Assembly: GCF_014333615.1 (NCBI RefSeq)
Contig: NZ_JACSCY010000010.1
Location: 1-64,000 of the forward strand
Direction: 5' to 3'
DNA from: Hymenobacter citatus
Lineage (GTDB): Bacteria; Bacteroidota; Bacteroidia; Cytophagales; Hymenobacteraceae
Length of the DNA stretch: 64,000 nucleotides
This document shows, in pieces, positions 26,428 through 34,870 of this stretch. Under the pieces are notes generated by a model that saw only the letters and a program-made list of their open reading frames with translations, made no database searches and had not been told where the DNA came from. The position numbers were made by a program, and so were the translations under genes. Positions within the stretch are counted from its first letter, which is position 1. Every line of letters begins with the position of its first letter.

Positions 26428-28890
26428 ATGAAACAGCTTTTCCTTCTGCTTTGGGTATTGATGATGGGGAGCGAGGCGCTGGCGCAACTGGCCACGGCTA
26501 CTATCCGAGGGCAGGTGCGGGCGGCGGGGCAGCCCTTGGAGCAAGTGACGGTGGCGCTGGTGGGAACCACGGCGGGCAGCACCACCAATGCCCAGGGGCG
26601 CTACGAGCTGCGCCAGGCACCGGCCGGCGCCGCCGAAATCGTGTTTTCGTTTGTGGGCTACCAGCCGGTGCGGCGGCGCGTGACGATATCCCCCGGCCAA
26701 ACCTTGGTACTGGATGCTACCCTGACTGCCACTCTCGCGGCCTTGGATGAGGTGATTGTGACGGGCGTATCGCGCGCAACGGAGCTGCGCCGCAGCCCCG
26801 TGCCGGTAGCGGCCCTCAACCGCCGCGACATCAACCTGAACGCCAACGGCAACGTGATTGACGCGGCCGTGCGGGGCGTACCCGGCCTGAATGCCGTTAC
26901 CACCGGCCCCAACATCAGCAAGCCGTTCATCCGGGGGCTGGGCTACAACCGCGTGCTGACGATGTACAATGGCCTGCGCCAGGAGGGCCAGCAGTGGGGC
27001 GACGAACACGGTATCGAGGTAGATCAGTATGACATTGAGCGTATTGAAGTGGTGAAAGGCCCCGCCAGCCTCATCTACGGCTCCGATGCCGTGGCCGGGG
27101 TGGTAAACCTCCTACCCCGCCGCCCCGACGACGGCCCCGAGGGCCAGCTCCACGGCGACGCCCTCACGGAATATCAAACCAATAACCACCTGCTGGGTGC
27201 GTCGGTGGGGTTGCGCTACCACCGCGCCGGCTGGCACTATGGTGGCCGCGCTTCCTACCGCCTGGCCCAGAACTACCGCAACCCGGTGGACGACCGCGTG
27301 TATGGCACCGCCTTCCGGGAGCTGAACGCGACGGCCACGGCCGGGGTAGATAAAACCTGGGGCAGTTCCGATTGGTCGGTGACGCTCTACGACAACCACC
27401 AGGAAATTCCCGACGGTAGCCGCGACTCTCTGAGTCGGCGCTTCACGCGGCAGGTGCTGGACGAGGGCGACGACATCCGCAACCGGCCGGTGGTGCCTGA
27501 GGATGAGCTTTCCACTTATCGGCTGAATCCGCTGTACCAGCGCATTCAGCACTACCGCCTGCTCACGCGCAACCGCTTCCGGGTGGGGGCGGGCGAGGTG
27601 CACGCGCTGCTGGGCGTGCAGCAAAACCGCCGCCGCGAGTATAATCACCCTACCCTACCCCAGCAGCCGGGCCTGAGCGTGCAGCTCACCACCTACAATT
27701 ACGACCTGCGCTACGCCGCCCCTACCCTGCTGGGCGTGGAGGCCACGGCCGGCCTGAACGGCATGGCCCAGCGCAACCGCAACCAGGACGCCACCGATTT
27801 TCCTATTCCTGATTATCAGTTGTTTGACATCGGCGGCTACCTGCATCTGAAGAAAACCTTTGGCCGCCTCGACCTGGCCGGCGGCCTGCGCTACGACACG
27901 CGCCACCTCACCTGGAACGACTTCTACGTGGGGCCGAACCCCGCCACGGGCTTTGCGCAACGGGTGCCGGCCGCGCCGGGTAGGGAGCCGCAGTTTGCGG
28001 CGTTTGGGCGCTGGTACCGGGGCGTGTCGGCCAGCGTGGGGGGTACCTATGCGCTGGGCGAGCGGTACGTGCTGCGCGCCAACGTGGCGCGGGGCTACCG
28101 GGCGCCCAACATCACGGAGGTAGGCTCCAACGGCCTTGACCCCGGCGCCCACATCGTGTACCTCGGCAACCGCACCTTCGACCCCGAATTCAGCCTGCAA
28201 CAAGACCTGGGCCTGGCCGCCCGCCTGCCCTGGGCCGACCTGAGCGTGGACGCTTTCCACAACCGCATCACGGGCTACATCTACCAGGCCCGCCTCACCG
28301 ACGCCAACGGCCAGCCCGTGGAGCTGGTGCCCGGCAACGCCACCTACCAATATCAGCAGAGCGGCGCCCGCCTCTACGGCGCCGAACTCACGGCCAATCT
28401 GCACCCCACGGCCCTACCCGGCTTCGTGCTCAATAACAGCCTGGCCTATGTGGTGGGCCTCAACCAAAACAGCGCCTTACGCGCCCTGGAAGGCAACGCG
28501 GCCAAGTATCTGCCCTTCATTCCGCCCCTGCACGTGCGTTCCGAGGCGCGCTACACCACGCCCCGCCCGCTCGGCCCGCTGCACGCCACCTACGTGCGTG
28601 CCACCCTGGACTTCAACGCCGCCCAAAACCGCTTCTACGCCGTAGACAACACCGAAACCCGCACGGCCGGCTACACGCTGCTGGGTCTGGGCGCGGGCAC
28701 TACCTTCCGCAGCGGGCAACGCGAGGTAGCGCAGCTATTTGTGCAGGTGGATAATGTGCTAAATGTGGCGTACCAGTCGCACCTAAACCGGCTGAAATAC
28801 TTCGAGTACTACAGCGCGTCGCCCAATGGCCGCTCAGGCATTTATAATCAGGGTAGGAATGTGAGCGTGAAGGTGGTGGTGCCTTTTTGA
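26428..28890 (+). CDS. TonB-dependent receptor with carboxypeptidase-like domain
   Basis: An 820-residue outer-membrane receptor. A signal peptide (MKQLFLLLWVLMMGSEALAQ) leads to a CarboxypepD_reg-like domain (about 24-105, with the ATIRGQVRAAG start). A plug domain follows (VRGVPGLNAV, FIRGLGYNR, VVKGPASLIYGSDAVAGVVN), then a 22-strand beta-barrel ending in VSVKVVVPF. The operator shared with the Nramp gene suggests it brings a metal or metal chelate across the outer membrane for the same uptake route; that is inference. The start is ATG. Confidence 0.94.
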   Translation: MKQLFLLLWVLMMGSEALAQLATATIRGQVRAAGQPLEQVTVALVGTTAGSTTNAQGRYELRQAPAGAAEIVFSFVGYQPVRRRVTISPGQTLVLDATLTATLAALDEVIVTGVSRATELRRSPVPVAALNRRDINLNANGNVIDAAVRGVPGLNAVTTGPNISKPFIRGLGYNRVLTMYNGLRQEGQQWGDEHGIEVDQYDIERIEVVKGPASLIYGSDAVAGVVNLLPRRPDDGPEGQLHGDALTEYQTNNHLLGASVGLRYHRAGWHYGGRASYRLAQNYRNPVDDRVYGTAFRELNATATAGVDKTWGSSDWSVTLYDNHQEIPDGSRDSLSRRFTRQVLDEGDDIRNRPVVPEDELSTYRLNPLYQRIQHYRLLTRNRFRVGAGEVHALLGVQQNRRREYNHPTLPQQPGLSVQLTTYNYDLRYAAPTLLGVEATAGLNGMAQRNRNQDATDFPIPDYQLFDIGGYLHLKKTFGRLDLAGGLRYDTRHLTWNDFYVGPNPATGFAQRVPAAPGREPQFAAFGRWYRGVSASVGGTYALGERYVLRANVARGYRAPNITEVGSNGLDPGAHIVYLGNRTFDPEFSLQQDLGLAARLPWADLSVDAFHNRITGYIYQARLTDANGQPVELVPGNATYQYQQSGARLYGAELTANLHPTALPGFVLNNSLAYVVGLNQNSALRALEGNAAKYLPFIPPLHVRSEARYTTPRPLGPLHATYVRATLDFNAAQNRFYAVDNTETRTAGYTLLGLGAGTTFRSGQREVAQLFVQVDNVLNVAYQSHLNRLKYFEYYSASPNGRSGIYNQGRNVSVKVVVPF

Positions 28891-28916
28891 GGATACCGCA
28901 TTAAATTGAAAAGAAC

Positions 28917-29130
28917 GTCATTCTGAGCGGAGTGAAGAATCTCACGTGCTTCGGTAATTCCCCTACTCCCGCACTCGCTCGGCTATACCGAGTGAGATTC
29001 AACGCTCAAGCAGCTCTGCTGCGCGCGTCTGTCTGATGTTAGCACGACCTTATCCAAACGGCGCGGCCGGATTCGGGGCACAGCCCCTCAGACGTAGGGC
29101 TCACTCGGCATAGCCGAGCGAGTGCGAGGG
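28917..29130. repeat. Degenerate inverted-repeat remnants
   Basis: At 28918 lies a left arm like the AACGTCATTCTGAGCGGAG family, with only a decayed right arm. Two copies of a block containing GCACTCGCTCGGCTAT face each other at about 28974-29003 and 29098-29130. It fills the gap between the convergent TonB receptor and DUF1349 genes. Confidence 0.6.
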
Positions 29131-29153
29131 GCGGTAGCATTGCGCAGGGCTAT

Positions 29154-29780
29154 TTACTTCCCGCCCGTTACCGACGTCACCGAAAACTCCTCAAACGTCA
29201 CCGGGAAGCCTTTGCCGTCGGGGGCGGCGCACATGAGGCCAATCTGTACTTTCTTACCTGGCGTGGGCGGGAAGTAGGCCAGGCGCAGCATCTTAAACTC
29301 CTTGTTGTCGAAGGAGTACTGAATTTCCACGTAGTCGCCTTTGCGTAGCAGTGTGAGCCACATGGCCTTGGGGCTGTCCTGCCGCGGCACCACCGACCAG
29401 TCGGACACCTCGCGGGTGACCACGGCGCTGACGTTCTGCACGCCCTTCACGTACTCAATGCCCGTCTTAATCCAGTTCTTTTCATCCAGCCGAATCATGA
29501 GGCCGGCCTGGTCATACAGCTCTTTGTACTGACCCACTACCTTCACTTTCGCCAGAAAATCACCTTCCTGCTCCTGGTAGAAGAAGTGGCCGTTGTCGCG
29601 GATGAAGCCGTAATGCGTTACGCGCCAGAAATCGGTGCCGCCGTCTACCTGTACTTGTATTTTGTTGGCCGCTACGGTCGATTTTTTGGGAGCGTTTAGC
29701 CAGCGCATGTTGGAGAAGGATTGAGCCGTAGCCGTGAAAGCCAGAAAGAGCGAAAGGGTAGCGAGCAGAAGGGTTTTCAT
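29154..29780 (-). CDS. DUF1349 domain protein, exported
   Basis: A 208-residue protein with a signal peptide (MKTLLLATLSLFLAFTATAQ) and a concanavalin-like lectin/glucanase fold of the DUF1349 family. Typical strands include DFWRVTHYGFIRDNGHFF, YDQAGLMIRLDEKNWIKTGIEY, SDWSVVP and VQIGLMCAAPDGKGF. Such domains often bind or act on carbohydrates. It lies downstream of the GH30 gene on the same strand. The palindrome 29809-29917 separates them. A role in glycan use with the GH30 enzyme is possible. Confidence 0.85.
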   Translation of the reverse strand: MKTLLLATLSLFLAFTATAQSFSNMRWLNAPKKSTVAANKIQVQVDGGTDFWRVTHYGFIRDNGHFFYQEQEGDFLAKVKVVGQYKELYDQAGLMIRLDEKNWIKTGIEYVKGVQNVSAVVTREVSDWSVVPRQDSPKAMWLTLLRKGDYVEIQYSFDNKEFKMLRLAYFPPTPGKKVQIGLMCAAPDGKGFPVTFEEFSVTSVTGGK

Positions 29781-29808
29781 GGGTTGGGGTAGGGTAGAAA
29801 ATATTCAA

Positions 29809-29917
29809 AGAACGTCATTCTGAGCAGAGCGAAGAATCTCGCGTGCTTTGGTAATCCCCTGCTGATTGGGAGTAGCGATGCACGCGAGATTCTTCGCTCC
29901 GCTCAGAATGACGTTCT
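29809..29917. repeat. Dispersed inverted repeat, AGAACGTCATTCTGAGC family
   Basis: Arms of about 38 bp (29809-29846 and 29880-29917) match with one mismatch. The arms contain GAAGAATCTCGCGTGC. It lies between the GH30 stop and the DUF1349 start. Confidence 0.88.
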
Positions 29918-29940
29918 ATATTAGTGTCAACACCTATTAT

Positions 29941-31425
29941 CTAATTCACTACCAGCGTCATCATGGAGTGCGGCAGGCTGACGGTGGGCGCGGCCTGACC
30001 TTTGATCCAGAGGCTGAACTCCTGCTTTTTGTCGCTGTCGTTCATCACGACCACGACTACTTTGCCGTCGGGGTTTACGAAGGCCGTGGCCGAGAGCCAG
30101 TCGCGGGTGGAGGCCACGGCAATGCGCTTGGCGCCGGGGCGCACAAACTTGGAGATGTGCCCGATGTAGTAGAACGAGTTGGTGTAGGTGAGCTTGCCGG
30201 TGCGCGTGTCGGCGTGCACGGGGGCGTAGCAGAAGTTGCCTACGTGGTTGGGGCCGCCTTTTTCGTCGAGCAGGATGTTCCAATCGGTCCAGGCCACGGT
30301 GCCGGCGTTGAAGTCGTTGATCATGGAGCGACCGTACCGCTCGCCTAGTTTCCAGTCGCCGATGTTGTCGAGCTTGAACTGCTCTACGCAACCCTCCGTG
30401 AACACCAGGTTTTTGCTGGGGTAGGTTTCGTGCACGCGGCGCAGGTTGTCGAACAGCTGGCCGCTGCCGGTCCAGGTTTCGTACCAGTGAAAGCCCAGGC
30501 CCCAGAAATACTGGCTGGCCTCGGGGTCATCAAACAAGGTGCTGGCCCGCTGGAATATCTGGTCGCGGTTGTGGTCCCAACCGATGAGCTTCTTGTCACC
30601 CAAGCCGTTTTTCTTGAGGGTAGGCCCCAGGAAGTTCTTCACGAAGTCGCGCTCTTCCTCGGCCGAGTACACGCACGACTCCCAGGTTTGCCTGGCCATG
30701 GGCTCGTTTTGCACCGTGAGGCCCCAAATTGGAATACCCTGACGTTCATATTCTTTGATAAACTTCACGTAGTGGTTGGCCCAGGCCTGGCGGTACTCAG
30801 GCAGCAGCTTGCCGCCCTTCACCAGGCTGTGGTTGTCCTTCATCCAGGCGGGCGGGCTCCAGGGGCTCACAAACAGGGGCAGCTTGCCGCCAGCCGCCGC
30901 CGTGGCCTGCTTGATGAACGGAATCCGGTACTGCTCGTCGTGCTTCACGCTGAAGGTTTTCAGCTCCTTGTCGTTGTCGGCCACGTAGGTGTAGCTTTCC
31001 GTGGAGAAGTCGCAGCTGGCAATGTTGGTGCGGGCCAGGGTGTAGCCAATGCCTTTGGTAGGGCTGTAGTAAGCCTCCAACAGCTCCTTTTGCTGGGCTT
31101 TGGGCAGCTTGGCAAACACCTCGGCTGAGGCGTCGGTGAGGGCGCCGCCGATGCCGGTGAGCGACTGAAACGTGTGGGTAGGATCCACGAACAGGCACAC
31201 CTGGGTTTCCAGCGGCTGACCCATGGGCTGAAAGCTGAGGTCATTGTCGGCCTTGGTGAGGCGCAGTTGGGTATCGGCGGCGGTGGTGTATACCTGCACC
31301 TTTTTGCTAGCAGCGGAGTAGGTTTTGGGAGCCGGTGCGGGGGCCGACTTGGTGGCTTTTTGAGCAGTGGCACTGTGCGCGCTTAGCGCACCAACAGCCA
31401 GCAGCGATAAAAGAATGTTACGCAT
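29941..31425 (-). CDS. Glycoside hydrolase family 30 (glucosylceramidase-like), exported
   Basis: A 494-residue GH30 enzyme, likely a beta-glucosidase/glucanase of the TIM-barrel plus beta-domain type. A signal peptide (MRNILLSLLAVGALSAHSATAQ) is followed by family motifs: GIGGALTDASAEVFAKL, SPWSPPAWMKDN, TVQNEP (acid/base Glu) and VFTEGCVE (nucleophile Glu). The C-terminal strands SATAFVNPDGKVVVVVMND match the GH30 beta-domain. The start at 31425 is chosen because it begins the signal peptide; the open frame runs 51 codons further without a coding signal. The substrate is not certain. Confidence 0.93.
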   Translation of the reverse strand: MRNILLSLLAVGALSAHSATAQKATKSAPAPAPKTYSAASKKVQVYTTAADTQLRLTKADNDLSFQPMGQPLETQVCLFVDPTHTFQSLTGIGGALTDASAEVFAKLPKAQQKELLEAYYSPTKGIGYTLARTNIASCDFSTESYTYVADNDKELKTFSVKHDEQYRIPFIKQATAAAGGKLPLFVSPWSPPAWMKDNHSLVKGGKLLPEYRQAWANHYVKFIKEYERQGIPIWGLTVQNEPMARQTWESCVYSAEEERDFVKNFLGPTLKKNGLGDKKLIGWDHNRDQIFQRASTLFDDPEASQYFWGLGFHWYETWTGSGQLFDNLRRVHETYPSKNLVFTEGCVEQFKLDNIGDWKLGERYGRSMINDFNAGTVAWTDWNILLDEKGGPNHVGNFCYAPVHADTRTGKLTYTNSFYYIGHISKFVRPGAKRIAVASTRDWLSATAFVNPDGKVVVVVMNDSDKKQEFSLWIKGQAAPTVSLPHSMMTLVVN

Positions 31426-31618
31426 GGGGTAGGAGTGGGAAATGAACAGCACCGGCAACGGCAGAAGGGACAAAGACTGTCTGCTTTGCCGCCAGTTGCC
31501 TGCAAATTGCTCAAATTCTCCGCGAGCAACTGCATTTGCGCCTGCCGCATGGCCATAGAGACAGGGCAGAGCACCCAAAAATCAACTAAGCGCATTATTC
31601 CCCGTAGTAGGGCTGCCT

Positions 31619-32488
31619 ATGACCCGACTCTACTCCCTCCTATCAGCCGCGTGGCTCCTGCTGGCGTGCCTGCCCGCGGCCCAGGCCCAGACCACCGACT
31701 CTATTACGGTAGTGAAAAGCCGGTACTCGCTTTCCCGGCCGGTGCCGCGCTCCTTGATGCGCCCCCTCACGCCCGACCGCCCCGGCGTGACGGAAAGCCC
31801 TATTACGGTAGATGCGGGCCACGTGCAATTTGAAACCGACCTGGGCCGGCTGATTGATAGCAAACCGAGCGTGGTACCACGCCACCGCACTATTCGGGCC
31901 GATGCCTTTGTGCTGAAGATGGGCCTCACCAACCGCACCGATGTGCAGCTGTTTCTCGATGCCTACGAGTGGGACCGCACCTTTGCTACCGACACCAGCG
32001 CCACCCAGCGCCACCGTGGTTTCGGCGACATCACGCTGCGCGTGAAGCATAACTTTATTGGCAATGATAGCGCTAGCGGACCGCTGTCGGTGGGGCTGAT
32101 TGGCTATGTGCGCTTGCCTACTGGCGGCCCACAGGGCGCGGGCGGTTTCGAGTATGGCGTGCTCCTACCCGCTACCTACGTCCTCAACGACAACTGGAAC
32201 CTAAGTGCCCAGCTACCCGCTCGCCTCGTCTTCGACCGCGACGCTGGCCGGCACTATGTCGAAACAGCACCTTCTATCAACCTCGACCACTCGTTTAAGC
32301 CCTGGCTCACAGGTTTTGTGGAGCTAGTAGCCACGCACGACTTTCGCACCGCCCGCTGGGAAGAGGCCGTGAACGTGGGGCCGGTATTCTTCGTGGGCAA
32401 AAACATTCAGTTTGACTTCGGTCGTCATTTTGCCCTCACCCGTGAGGCCGACCGGGAGTATTTCGTGGGGTTTGTGGTGCGGAGATAG
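31619..32488 (+). CDS. Outer-membrane beta-barrel protein (MetA-pathway-of-phenol-degradation-like)
   Basis: A 289-residue exported protein with a signal peptide (MTRLYSLLSAAWLLLACLPAAQAQ) and an alternating-strand pattern ending in an aromatic/basic C-terminus (YFVGFVVRR). It resembles the putative MetA-pathway-of-phenol-degradation transporter family: TPDRPGVTESPITVDAGHVQFETDL near the N-terminus and GFGDITLRVKHNFIG in the middle. The family name does not establish phenol transport. Divergent from the GH30 gene. The start is ATG. Confidence 0.8.
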   Translation: MTRLYSLLSAAWLLLACLPAAQAQTTDSITVVKSRYSLSRPVPRSLMRPLTPDRPGVTESPITVDAGHVQFETDLGRLIDSKPSVVPRHRTIRADAFVLKMGLTNRTDVQLFLDAYEWDRTFATDTSATQRHRGFGDITLRVKHNFIGNDSASGPLSVGLIGYVRLPTGGPQGAGGFEYGVLLPATYVLNDNWNLSAQLPARLVFDRDAGRHYVETAPSINLDHSFKPWLTGFVELVATHDFRTARWEEAVNVGPVFFVGKNIQFDFGRHFALTREADREYFVGFVVRR

Positions 32489-32575
32489 GGTAGGAAAGGC
32501 AGCGTGTTGATTAGATACGGATACTATTATGCCCTACCTTTAAGGCATCTGATTTTATCCTTATCCTTTTTCGAA

Positions 32576-33292
32576 ATGAAGCTACTTCTACCCGCCACGC
32601 TGCTGGCCCTATCCCTGGCTGCCTGCCAGAAAGAAAAAGATGCTACCCCCGAGCTAGCGCCTACCGAAACCGCCGACTGGTACGTCCTGCGTGCTCCCGA
32701 CGACCGCGCCATTGAAGCCGTAGCCGGCGACATCGACGGGACATTGGTCATTACCACCCGCTTCACTATTTATTGCACAAAAGACCGCGGCAAAACCTGG
32801 CAGCAAGCTGATTACAAGAGTAACGCGGGCCTGTTTGGCTTTTTACAGCAACAGGATACCCTGTTTACAATGAGTGCGGGGTACACAAGGGGAGGCGATA
32901 ACACAGAATACGCTACTTCTCCCTCCCACTTTAGCCTAGATCAGGGCGCGACGTGGCGGCCCTACCGCAACTGGCGCCGTGCTAATTTTGAACCGCGCGT
33001 GCCTCGTAATCAGGCCACCGCCTCTTCGGGCACAGTGTATAGCATCGAGTATCTGCTGACGCCCCTTTCGCCCAACTCCAGCAGTTCGCGCGTCGACTAC
33101 ATCGGCATCCAAACGTCTACGGGTCAGCACCTGACGCTGCCACAGGATCATCAGATTACCAGTATTGCCTTCGATACCAAGTCCCGGCTCTACGTCACGG
33201 CCTCGGCGCCGCTGTGCGGCGGGCGGGAGACTTTTCAATACTGCAACAAGTCAAACGGGATGCTGTACGTATCGAAGAAGCCGCAGCTTTAA
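32576..33292 (+). CDS. Lipoprotein with Asp-box (BNR/sialidase-like) repeats
   Basis: A 238-residue lipoprotein (LSLAAC lipobox, Cys17). Two Asp-box-like motifs, TKDRGKTWQQ and LDQGATWRPY, suggest a beta-propeller of the kind found in sialidases and photosystem-assembly-like proteins. It is too short for a full propeller, so it may be half-size. No catalytic residues can be assigned. The start is the ATG at 32576 for its lipoprotein signal. A terminator follows at 33355-33390. Confidence 0.7.
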   Translation: MKLLLPATLLALSLAACQKEKDATPELAPTETADWYVLRAPDDRAIEAVAGDIDGTLVITTRFTIYCTKDRGKTWQQADYKSNAGLFGFLQQQDTLFTMSAGYTRGGDNTEYATSPSHFSLDQGATWRPYRNWRRANFEPRVPRNQATASSGTVYSIEYLLTPLSPNSSSSRVDYIGIQTSTGQHLTLPQDHQITSIAFDTKSRLYVTASAPLCGGRETFQYCNKSNGMLYVSKKPQL

Positions 33293-33354
33293 GCGGATTT
33301 AGCACTCCTGCTTTTTCTTCAGCTTCTGACGAAAAACCCTGTTTAAGTGCACAA

Positions 33355-33390
33355 GAAAGCCCCGCCGGTGAATACTGACGGGGCTTTTTC
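33355..33390 (+). terminator. Rho-independent terminator
   Basis: GAAAGCCCCG and CGGGGCTTTTTC form a strong stem followed by T residues, downstream of the Asp-box lipoprotein. It lies before a minus-strand gene end and could serve both strands. Confidence 0.88.
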
Positions 33391-33414
33391 TATAGCTTTT
33401 CGTTGTATCAGGCG

Positions 33415-33798
33415 CTATACGCGGGGCGTATCGGTAGCTACGCTACGGGTTTCGGCGTGCCAGTCGGTGATGAACCACACCAGCAGAAAGACCACCCCCG
33501 AGGCCATGAAGAGGTTGCGGGCAGTCAGGTTGTCGTCGGCAAAGCCAAACAGCCAGGGCGAAACCAGGAAAACCAGGCCGCTCACCAGCTCCAACCGGCC
33601 GTGCACCAGAAACGGAATCATTTTGAGCACACCCATGGGGAAGGCCGTGAGCAGCGTGATGAGCAGGTAGCCGGCGGCCAGCACATAGCAAACCGTGGCA
33701 TAGGTGCCAGTGAACCCAAACATGGTAGGGGCCAAAGCAAAAAAGGCAACCGTGAGGTAGTCGAGTATACCGTGTGCGGTCGGTGACAGAATTTTCAT
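33415..33798 (-). CDS. SPW repeat membrane protein
   Basis: A 127-residue membrane protein with about four transmembrane segments. It contains VSPWLFGFADD (the SPW repeat motif) and HGILDYLTVAFFALAP near the N-terminus. SPW-repeat proteins are common in Bacteroidota and Actinobacteria; no function is established. The start is ATG. Confidence 0.82.
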   Translation of the reverse strand: MKILSPTAHGILDYLTVAFFALAPTMFGFTGTYATVCYVLAAGYLLITLLTAFPMGVLKMIPFLVHGRLELVSGLVFLVSPWLFGFADDNLTARNLFMASGVVFLLVWFITDWHAETRSVATDTPRV

Positions 33799-34380
33799 AA
33801 GGTGAAGCGTTTTGGTGATAAAAACAGCGTGTATCTCCTTCTACGGCCTTGATAATCAATGGATATTGTCGAGCTATTACTTTTTCACCCGCCTCGATTT
33901 TCTACCCTTCAGCTTGGCTACATGGCTTGCGGCGCAGCTTACACTACCCCATGAAGACACAAGCAGCCGCTTTCATATGCTGCTCGGCGTAGTGGCTGCG
34001 GCCCCTCGTAAATAGCTCCATCACCTCGCAGACAAAGTTTTCGTTGGGATGCTGATGCTGCTTTCTATTTTGCTGGCTGTTCAGGAATTGCAGTATAGCC
34101 GACTCTTGGCTTACAGCCAGCAGCAAGTCGCCAAACCTGCCCAGGGTCTGGCCGGCGGCCACGTCATGGGGGCGTCGGCCAAAACCGGCACGCCAGCATA
34201 CATGCTGGACTTGCTGCTGCGCCATAACACCGCTGCCACGTGACGGCCATTGGGCGCCTACCTTCTCCAGAGGCTTACTTACCCAGGACGCTGCTGTCCT
34301 TTGATTTTCAGCCAGGACACAACCTTGTCCGACTTTCCGCGGTAACATCACAAAACCACACCTTTCTTATTCTTCCCGCG
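33799..34380. other. 582-base gap without a supported gene
   Basis: The stretch between the SPW protein and the small lipoprotein has several short open frames on both strands (for example 33944-34351 on the minus strand), but none has a recognisable motif, signal peptide or family pattern. It holds no long inverted repeat of the kinds seen elsewhere. It probably includes the promoters for both flanking genes. Confidence 0.5.
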
Positions 34381-34707
34381 ATGAAACGTCTTCTTTCCAC
34401 AGTTGCCGCTGCTGCACTCCTCACTGCCACACTGGGCTCTTGCCGTAGCCATACCACCGACGAGACCTACCAGGCTGGTGGTAACGGCAACCCCGAAACC
34501 ACTGCCCAGCAAGAGCAACTCTCGCCCCGCGTAGATGCGCCCAACAACGCCGGCATGGCCGATAGCGCTGGTAATGCCAGTGGCGCTGGCACCACAGGGG
34601 GTAGCACTACTGGTACCACAGGTGGCACTACTAGCAGCATGGGTACCACAGGCGGTAGCACTACCGGCAGCACAGGGGGTAGCATGAGCACTACCGGCAG
34701 CAACTAA
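34381..34707 (+). CDS. Small low-complexity lipoprotein
   Basis: A 108-residue predicted lipoprotein: signal MKRLLSTVAAAALLTATLGSC with the lipobox Cys at 21, then a short charged region and a C-terminal half built of Gly/Thr/Ser repeats (units like TTGGS). No known domain. The repeat DNA is imperfect (GGTAGCACTAC and GGTACCACAGG units). The ATG at 34381 is chosen for the lipoprotein signal. Function unknown. Confidence 0.65.
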   Translation: MKRLLSTVAAAALLTATLGSCRSHTTDETYQAGGNGNPETTAQQEQLSPRVDAPNNAGMADSAGNASGAGTTGGSTTGTTGGTTSSMGTTGGSTTGSTGGSMSTTGSN

Positions 34708-34736
34708 GCAACTGGTTATCAAAAAGTACGCGTAGC

Positions 34737-34831
34737 CCGTCATGCTCAGTACCGTTGTGGCCTCACTACCACTTCATCGGATGCACCCGAATGAAGCGGC
34801 AGTGAGGCCACAACGGTACTGAGCATGACGG
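34737..34831. repeat. Inverted repeat with perfect 31-bp arms
   Basis: Arms 34737-34767 and 34801-34831 match perfectly; the centre adds an inner CTTCAT..ATGAAG stem. Its arm sequence (CCGTCATGCTCAGTACC...) is a different family from the GTCATCCTGAGC copies. It separates two convergent genes. Confidence 0.92.
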
Positions 34832-34870
34832 TTTTATTTGATTATCTACCTACTCCGCCCGAAACCCTAC

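Noticed and set aside
26428..28890. SusC of a polysaccharide utilisation locus
   Set aside because: No SusD partner is adjacent, and the upstream operator matches the metal transporter gene, which favours a metal-linked role.
33944..34351. A minus-strand frame of 135 codons in the gap before the small lipoprotein gene
   Set aside because: No signal peptide, domain or related pattern is visible, and competing frames of equal length occur on the other strand.
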